Source of the DNA: Acanthamoeba lenticulata
Taxonomy: Eukaryota; Discosea; Longamoebia; Acanthamoebidae
Assembly (NCBI GenBank): GCA_002179805.1
Contig: NAVB01001750.1
Coordinates: forward strand, 1-25,770
Direction: 5' to 3'
Length of the DNA: 25,770 nt
Every line of letters starts with the position of its first letter. The first letter of the stretch is position 1. The notes beneath the pieces are model-generated. The model was not told the origin of the DNA, made no database searches, and saw only the letters and a list, made by a program, of their open reading frames with translations. Below, piece by piece: positions 19,767 to 25,770 of the stretch. The translations under genes and the position numbers were made by a program.

Positions 19767-21567
19767 TCACCGGGCCTTGCCGCACGAGTTGTAGAAGATC
19801 CAGGGCGAGTTGGTGGCAACGGTCACGATAACAAGCGTCGAGGACTTGATCTCGTCGGTGAGCTCGGGCGACGAGTGGTAGATGTCTTCGAGCACGTCGG
19901 CAATGTACTCCTTCTCGGCAAAGATGTGGAGCACCTGCTTGTGGAAGGGTTCCATCACCAGCCGCGACGACTGGACGACCCCCTCGAGCTTCTTCCTCAA
20001 GATGCGCAGGCCGTCCTCTTCCGTGAAGATCCCGTTGTACTTCATCGCCCGCGTCACTGGGAGTTCCAAGAAGCCCTCTCGTCAGCACACGCGGGCCATT
20101 TGGGGGCGGGGGAGGGGGAAGGACTTGAACGATACCAGAAACGCCGATGTGGAGATCGTAGAGGAGCACGGAGTAGTCGGTGATGCTGCCCCCCATGGGG
20201 AAGTACTCGAGTTCCATCTCCGTCTTGAGCAGGTCGGCGCCATAGGAGGCTCGCAGTACCTCGAAGGACATGACCTCGGACGCCACTGAGTTGCCTCCCG
20301 CGTTGGGGAGGTCTCGGATGCGGCGTCCGCCCTCCGTCAGGGTCACATGATTGAAACTCGACACCTGAGAGAACATCATCACCATCGCACGACGACGAAC
20401 AAAGTCAGAGACCGCAAGGCTCAAAGGAGAGAGAAACGAAGAAGGAAGGGGACGCGCTTCACCTTGTCGTGGACGTAGAGCGACGAGCGGATAAAGCGGC
20501 CGATGAGCGCTGAGGACGAGAGCTCGGTAAGGCTGTTGGGGACGGTGAAGAGATTGACCGTGGGCTCCTTGATCGTGTAGTCCACGCGCACGTGGCAGGT
20601 GCGCGGCGAACCCAGTGACGCCAGAGGCCCGCCCGCCGACGTCAAGAGCGAAGGCGACGAGGAAGCGCGCGACAAGGAAGAGCGCCGAGCCGTCGGGGGC
20701 GATGAAGAAGGAGGAGAAGATGACGAAGAGGGAGCGACGAGCGGCGAAATGGCAGAAGCCGAACGGGTGCGCGGTGGCCTTACGGTCTTCTGGGTAGGCT
20801 CTTCTTCGTCAAGAAGAGCCGCTGAAGCGAAAGGGAGGAGCAGAATCGAGTCTGACGGAGGCAACGATTCGCTCGAGGGTGTGGTGGTAATGGCGGTGGA
20901 AGGAGTAGTAGAGGAGGAGATCACGGCCGTCGTCGCGGGGCAGGCCTGCGTGACCTTGAGGCGCCACACTCGGCGAGGAGCGGCCTTCCTGCCGCTCGTC
21001 TTCCTGCCATCGCCCACGGACGCCTGGCGGCCCGAAGAGCGAGGGCCGGCTCGCGCCGAGGCAGGGCTGCGAGTCGTAGAGGAAGCAGAGGGAGAGAAGG
21101 AGGAGGAAGGAGGAGACGACGAGGGGGAAGGGAAGGAGGCGGTGCTGCTGACGCGAGGGACGCGTTCAGCAACAAGGAACACAGGGCGCCGGCGTCGCTG
21201 CGGGTGCTGCGGCTGCGGCGTTCCAACGGCGGCAGTTATGGTCGCGTGAACGGTGCACGTAAGCTCGATAGTCTCCCCGCATGATACCCTGCTTATCCCC
21301 TTCCTTGCCCGAAGCCCCGTCTTCTGGACCGGAGGTGCCGGTGCTGGAGGAGGAAGAAGAACTGCTGGTGGAACCAACGACGCCTGATAGAACCCGCGTC
21401 GTAAAGGAACAGTACAGGGGAGTCCCGAAAGAGCCGGTGGCGGAGGAAGAAGACGCGCGCTGGAAGTGAGGCAGGTGGCCTGGTCGAGAACTAGCTCTGG
21501 GTATCGTTCTTCTTACGGTGGTGGAGGTCGAGCTTTGTCTGGAGCTGTTCGATGTTTGTACCCTCAT
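19767..21567 (-). CDS. Unrecognised 498-aa protein with Ser/Pro-rich insert
   Basis: Family not named. Exons are 21567-21416, 21288-20463, 20364-20136 and 20056-19767. The phases are consistent and the stop is TGA. The N-terminal 50 residues are Ser/Thr/Arg-rich. A conserved-looking strand (VSCGETIELTCTVHATITA) follows, then about 200 residues of disordered Ser/Pro/Arg insert. The C-terminal 200 residues look folded: TCHVRVDYTIKEPTVNLFTV, SSALIGRFIRSSLYVHDKV, MSFEVLRASYGADLLKTEME, then RILRKKLEGVVQSSRLVMEP and SSTLVIVTVATNSPWIFYNS. The hydrophobic VIVTVATNSPWIF ending may be a buried strand rather than a membrane helix. The first intron (GTACTG donor) is the least certain junction; it is needed because the two N-terminal frames differ. 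Confidence 0.68.
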
Positions 21568-22025
21568 GCTCTTTTTCGGTCGGTTTCGGTTAGACTCGGT
21601 TCGGTTTTTGAAGTTTTGTGCTACTATCTCTTTCTCTCTTTGATATCTTTGCTCAGCTGAAGAGAAGTAGAATAGACCTGGTGTTGCGTATCAAGGGGAG
21701 GCTCGTACTGGAGCAAAACAAGGGAAGTTGGCTGGGGGAGGAGAGGAGGCGTGCTGTCGTTGCTGGCTGCAGAAAAGAGAGCCGCCGGTTGACGGCAATT
21801 TCGCGAGGCGCAGACGCGACGTGACGCTTCACGGAAGGAAAAAGTCCCAGGAAATAACTCGGAACCCGCCCGGCCAACAAAGAGAAGAGAGGATCGATTC
21901 TATTGTGGGGAGCAGAAAGTGCAGCCCTCGTGAGGTTTATGCGCTGGACGGAGATAGAACGCCAAATTCATGTAGGTAAGAATGTCTCGGCCTGGTCTGT
22001 ACATGGAGAGAGCAAGCGCAGTCAA
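21568..22025. other. Intergenic region with CGGTT-repeat element
   Basis: This 458-bp stretch lies between the start of the 498-aa gene and the stop of the coiled-coil gene, both on the minus strand. Next to the start codon (21576-21607) are five CGGT(T) copies in about 32 bp, reading ACCGA repeats on the coding strand; this could be promoter or leader sequence. The rest is unremarkable, with no complete gene and no RNA gene recognised. Confidence 0.5.
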
Positions 22026-22772
22026 CTAGAAGTTGAGCGGCAGGCTGCTGACGGAGAAGCCAAGAGCCAGATCATTGACGGGCGCACGCTGGGAGAAGCC
22101 CATCTCACTGATGGCCATTGCCCGGTCGTCCGCTTGAAACGCCACGTCGCTCTCTTCCAGAGGAAGTGAGGCGACGTCGAAGCCGAGTGTCAGATCGCGG
22201 AAGGTGGCTGGCGTGGTGGGAGCACGCTCGAAGCTGTTGTTGCTGGCGTTTGGCTGCCGCAAGCACGCGAGTTGGCGTTTGAGGTTGGCAATCTCGTGCT
22301 CAGAGGCTGCAGCTTCAACGAGCAAGAGGTTGATGGTGCTCTTGGCTTCACGCAAAGCTACAAAAAAGGATTTGTAAGTGAGCAGACGCCACAGGTGTAG
22401 TGAAGAAGGTTGCAGCGTCATACCTTGCGTCCTGTTCGCCAGCTTCTTTTTAAGAACGACCACTTGTTGCTGTTGGTGTTTGCCGTCATCTTCTCTGATC
22501 TTGCCTACATCTTGCAGAGCAAGACGTCCAGGAACCTAGATGAGGTGCTTTCGTGTGAGTTCCTACACGCGCAGGAAAGACCAGACACTCGTACCTTGGT
22601 CTTGCCTGATGCCTCCTTCGGAGTACTTTTCAGCTGCGTCTTCATAAGACAATTGTCAACCACATACATAAGAATCAAAATCGAACCAACACAAGCGTAC
22701 CTTTTGGGATGGAGCGTAAGGCGAGAAGGGCAGTTGATTAACGAAGTTCTCTTTGTTCGTAGCTGCCGACAT
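22026..22772 (-). CDS. 184-aa coiled-coil protein with KEN box and duplicated C-terminal motif
   Basis: Not assigned to a family. Exons are 22772-22701, 22633-22595, 22535-22424 and 22357-22026, all GT-AG and in phase, ending in TAG. The N-terminus carries a KEN box (Lys7-Glu8-Asn9), the degron recognised by APC/C. SP and TPK sites follow (PFSPYAPSQK, STPKEAS) and resemble CDK sites. A coiled coil covers roughly residues 45-110 (VVVLKKKLANRTQALREAK and HEIANLKRQLACL). The C-terminus has two copies of DL(T/A)LGF(D/S)V(A/S)SLPL at residues 129-141 and 170-182. The combination suggests a cell-cycle-regulated adaptor, perhaps at chromosomes or spindle; a shugoshin-like role is possible but no SGO motif is visible. 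An upstream in-frame ATG at 22901 would add 43 basic residues and is probably leader sequence. Confidence 0.7.
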
Positions 22773-22972
22773 TTGATTTTTCAGAATTGCGACTGTAGCT
22801 TGTGTTGTAGTTTGAGGATAACGGCGCTTCGGTGCGTAACGTACTCGTGCGCCTTGTTGGCGCCAAAAGCGCAGCCGTTGCGAGCAGAAAATTTTCCACA
22901 CTAAATATCAGATTAAATAAAATAACCTACGCGAAAAAGAAAGGGAAAATCACTCCCGGACAAGAGTAAGAG
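22773..22972. promoter_or_regulatory. Divergent intergenic region, coiled-coil gene / transporter
   Basis: These 200 bp separate two divergent start codons. The half next to the transporter (22905-22960) is AT- and purine-rich, with ATTAAATAAAATAA at about 22912-22925. A shared promoter is inferred from position; no specific element is assigned. Confidence 0.4.
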
Positions 22973-25770
22973 ATGTCAAGGCTCTACTACGGGGAAAATG
23001 AATCGCTTCTTGCTCAAGAGGTTACAAAGGTGCGTCGTTTTACATGTGGTGTTCTTGACTCTCCTCACTGGAGATCTGCGTGGTAGGTGTACAAGCGGCG
23101 ATGGTTGGCACTTTTGAGTTTTTGTCTCTGCAACGCTGCCAACGCACTCGTGTGGATCACCTTCTCCCCCATCTCTGATCAGGTGGAGACCAAGTTCAGC
23201 ATCTCTTCAACCCTGGTACCGCCCTTGTCCGCTTTGGCAGCCTTCTCATGGCCGCTAAGGGTCCCAGCGCAGGTCAACATGCTCAGCCTAGTGTTCATGA
23301 TTGTCTTCATACCCATCACTTTCCCCTCGGCCTGGCTACTTGACCACATGGGTTTGTGGTTTGGCGTACGCCCCATCTCCCTGCTGTCAGCTGATGGGTC
23401 CTTTCTCACGCGGCCGCGGGCAGTTGATGCTGGGGTCGGTGCTCACCATGGTCGGAGCCTGGGTCCGCGTCTTCGGCGAGTGGAACTTTTGGCCTGTCTT
23501 CGGCGGTCAGGTCTCGCTCCCCCTCCCCTCTCCGCTTGTGGCGCGCGTGACCTTGGCGTCGGTCTTCCTTTCGTAAACACGTTGTTCGTGTAGCATTTGT
23601 GACGTCAACTTGATTCTTGAATGGTTCATGTTGCGTCACTCACTTACCCTGCGTTGGCTACTTTTTGGCGGGGGATTTGAGGGCAGGTGTTGGCTGCGAT
23701 CGGGCAGCCCTTCATCCTGAATGCTGTGCCACTGCTCGCCGCCAATTACTTTCCTCGTGCGCCACACCTCCATTTCCCCCCTCACACGCCGCCCAGATCA
23801 CTATTGCATCACAGAGAGCACTCACTTCCCCTCTCTCTTCTTCTGCAAACGTTTCAGCCTCTCAGCGCACGATCGCGACTGCTATCGCATCTGTTGCCAA
23901 CCCAATCGGTCCGTTTTTCTTCCTCCGAACCATAGAAGAACGTCCCGAGGGGTTGCGCTGACCCGTCCACGACGGGCAGGGGTGGGAGTCGGTTTCGTGC
24001 TGCCGCCACTCCTGACGGAGGAGCCCGATGACATACCCTTCATGCTCATGCTCGAGGCCATCCTCGTTTGCGTCTGCTCCGTGCCCGTCCTCCTTTGCCC
24101 GTGCGCCTCTTCCGTCCTCTCTTCCTCTCTCCCTCCCTTCCTCTCCTGCTTTCTGGCGCGCTCTCTCTCTCTCTCTCAACTGCAATGCAGCGCCTTTTTA
24201 AATTATCTTTTCCTTTAAGGGTTACATACTGACTCTTGCTTGGATGTGTTTCTAACATTTGGGTCGCACAGGAGCAAGCCGCCACTGCCACCGAGTAGTG
24301 GAGCGGATCGGGAAGAACTGGCGTTCCTGCCCAGCGTGCGGGCTGTCCTCACCAACCACAACTTCTGGGTGCGTTGTGCGTGTTTGTGTGTGTGTGTGCA
24401 CCTCCCCCCCCCCCTTCCCAATCTCCCTTTTTATGGAAAAAACAATCCTTGAAGGGGGGCGGGAACTCACTTGCGCCGCTTTCTTGGCCGGGGGGATATG
24501 GGCTCTGGTGCGGGGGAGGACAGATTCTGTGCATCGCGTTCGGGTGCGGGTTGGGGTCATTCAACACGCTGGCGACGGTCATCAATCAGCTCTATGAGCC
24601 CTACGGCTACACCAACGTGAGGCCTCCCCCCCCCCCTCTCACTCTTTCTGGTGCAAGTGGCGCGCTGACAGAGGAGAGGGAGACGTGGTGCACGCGTGTG
24701 CGTGGGTTGGGGAGGCGTGACAGACGCAAAGCGGGATCCTGGGCCTCCTCGTTGTGGTGTGCGGCATCATTGGGTCCGGCGTGGAGGGCGCTCTCGTCGA
24801 TTACACCCACCGGTACATACATACATACATACGAATCCCCTCCCCTCCCCTCTCCTCTCCCCTCCCATGGCCCTGCAATCACCGGGATGGCCATCCTTCA
24901 AATGTGGGCCGGATCAATGAATTTAACGCGAACTCTCAAACGCGCCATTTAGGTACAAGGCCTTCATCACGGGCACCCTCCTGTGTGCCGCTGGTGCGCC
25001 TTCTCTTTCTCTCTCTCTCTCTCCTCTCTCCTCTCTCTCTCTCTCCCTCCCCCCCAAAGGCTATCCCATTTGCCCAAACCAACGGCGCAGGTGATGGGCT
25101 GCCGAGCCCGACGCCTTTCTGCCTCTGGTCTCTCATTGTCTCTCAACGCGAGAGAGAAAGAGAGAGAAAGAGAGAAACGGCTGACCTGATGATATGTGTG
25201 GGGTTTGGGGGGGGGACACACATGGGCAGGTTCCTTGGTGGGGATGACGCTGCTGCTGGAACGCGACAACTTCATCTGGCAGTGCCTGGCATCTGCCGGT
25301 CTGGGCTTCTTCATGACCCCCAGTACGTCGCGTCTCTAGCCATCCTCTCATCCTCGGCTGTCCTCCTTGACCTGGTGATGGCCTGACGCTCACGTCCTGC
25401 GCCGCTTTCTTCTCTTCCTCTTTCTCTCTTTTGTGTTCTTGCACCAGTCCTGCCGCTCGCGCTGGAGCTGGCCGTGGAGGTGACCTACCCCGGTACTTGA
25501 GCTTCTTCCTCTGTGCCGCAGTCGTTTTCTTGAATCCAAACCTAACCCTCCTCGAATCATTATTTCTATTTATTATTGTTTTTTGCTACGGCGTTGGACG
25601 GGCGGTGGTGGATTTTTGTAGTGGGCGAGGCGACGGTGACGGGCATGCTGATGGTATCGGGCCAGCTGGTGGGGATCGGCCTCATCTTCCTGTTCAATTG
25701 GATGATCGACCAGCACTACTACCATCCCTCTGGGTGGGTCGCCACCGGCCTTACCGGGTGAGCCGTTCCC
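22973..25770 (+). CDS. SLC49/FLVCR-like major facilitator transporter (partial, at least 14 exons)
   Basis: A multi-pass membrane transporter. Exons are 22973-23029, 23087-23215, 23273-23365, 23424-23510, 23687-23756, 23858-23908, 23980-24100, 24272-24368, 24524-24616, 24724-24812, 24953-24993, 25230-25322, 25448-25492 and 25622-25757. Every junction is phase-consistent and a GTGAGC donor follows, so the gene runs past the window edge. About 404 residues are visible. SLC49/FLVCR-like features are YKRRWLALLSFCLCNAANAL in the first helix, the loop WLLDHMGLWFG ahead of TMVGAWVRVFG, the block AAIGQPFILNAVPLLAANYF, then SQRTIATAIASVANPIGVGV, KPPLPPS before VLTNHNFW, and LALELAVEVTYPVGEATVTG. Family members transport haem, choline or other organic solutes; the substrate here is unknown. 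Exons are small, many under 100 nt. Confidence 0.88.
25008..25046 (+). repeat. CT dinucleotide tract
   Basis: A CT/TC-rich microsatellite inside a transporter intron. Similar tracts occur at 5370-5391 and 8459-8477 within introns, and at 24160-24177. Confidence 0.7.
25049..25215 (+). repeat. Intronic C7 / G9 homopolymer pair
   Basis: In the transporter intron 24994-25229, C7 (25049-25055) follows a long CT tract. G9 (25207-25215) ends 14 nt before the 3' splice site. The C-then-G order matches the other introns. Confidence 0.7.

Noticed and set aside
20599..21249. Plus-strand 216-codon frame opposite the 498-aa gene
   Set aside because: A Glu/Gly/Arg-rich shadow of the Ser/Pro-rich insert. 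The minus-strand frame links in phase to well-structured C-terminal exons.
1..25770. Search for tRNA, rRNA, transposon ends, telomeric or prokaryotic mobile elements
   Set aside because: No cloverleaf-like tRNA with boxes A and B, no terminal inverted repeats with target duplications and no reverse transcriptase or transposase motifs were found by eye.

Overview
The window is nuclear DNA from an intron-rich, GC-rich protist. I infer an amoebozoan of the Acanthamoeba type, from dense short introns (about 40-260 nt), small exons, genes on both strands with 90-450 bp between them, and a eukaryotic gene set (Rab GTPase, ABCF2, PH/CRAL-TRIO protein, SLC49/FLVCR-like transporter, ankyrin protein). 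No operons, bacterial ribosome binding sites, CRISPR array, tRNA or rRNA gene were seen. The genus is an inference, because no species-specific marker is present.

Layout, left to right. An ankyrin-repeat gene (minus, 7-733) and a small cysteine-rich signal-peptide/single-TM protein (minus, 871-1456). Then an unrecognised 231-aa protein (plus, 1547-2719), which converges on an aldo-keto reductase (minus, 2855-4294). A divergent start region leads into a large membrane-anchored PH plus CRAL-TRIO (Sec14) lipid-binding protein (plus, 4494-9149). An unresolved stretch (9150-9900) precedes a long, low-complexity, disordered protein (plus, 9901-12781). This converges on a Rab21/Rab5-type GTPase (minus, 13011-14229). 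Divergent from the Rab is ABCF2 (plus, 14539-16475), followed by an ATP-dependent RNA ligase (plus, 16879-17838) and an unrecognised nine-exon, 331-aa protein (plus, 17936-19597). On the minus strand are a 498-aa protein of unknown function with a large Ser/Pro-rich insert (19767-21567) and a 184-aa coiled-coil protein with a KEN box (22026-22772). Last is an SLC49/FLVCR-like major facilitator transporter (plus, from 22973 through the right edge).

Exon structures were worked out by hand. I required canonical GT-AG ends, phase agreement across every junction and continuity of conserved motifs. For most genes the reading frame closes exactly from ATG to stop: ankyrin 170 aa, AKR 318 aa, Rab 202 aa, ABCF2 592 aa, RNA ligase 281 aa. 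The middle of the PH domain in the lipid-binding gene and the 5' end of the disordered-protein gene remain unresolved.

The genes do not form a pathway. They are housekeeping genes (translation-linked ABCF2, membrane traffic, lipid transfer, redox, RNA repair, solute transport) mixed with lineage-specific orphans. The most interesting signal is in the introns. Homopolymer C runs sit near the 5' splice site and G runs near the 3' splice site, in the sense of transcription, on both strands, as if introns could fold shut. Splice donors also strongly prefer C at position +4 (GTAC / GTGC).
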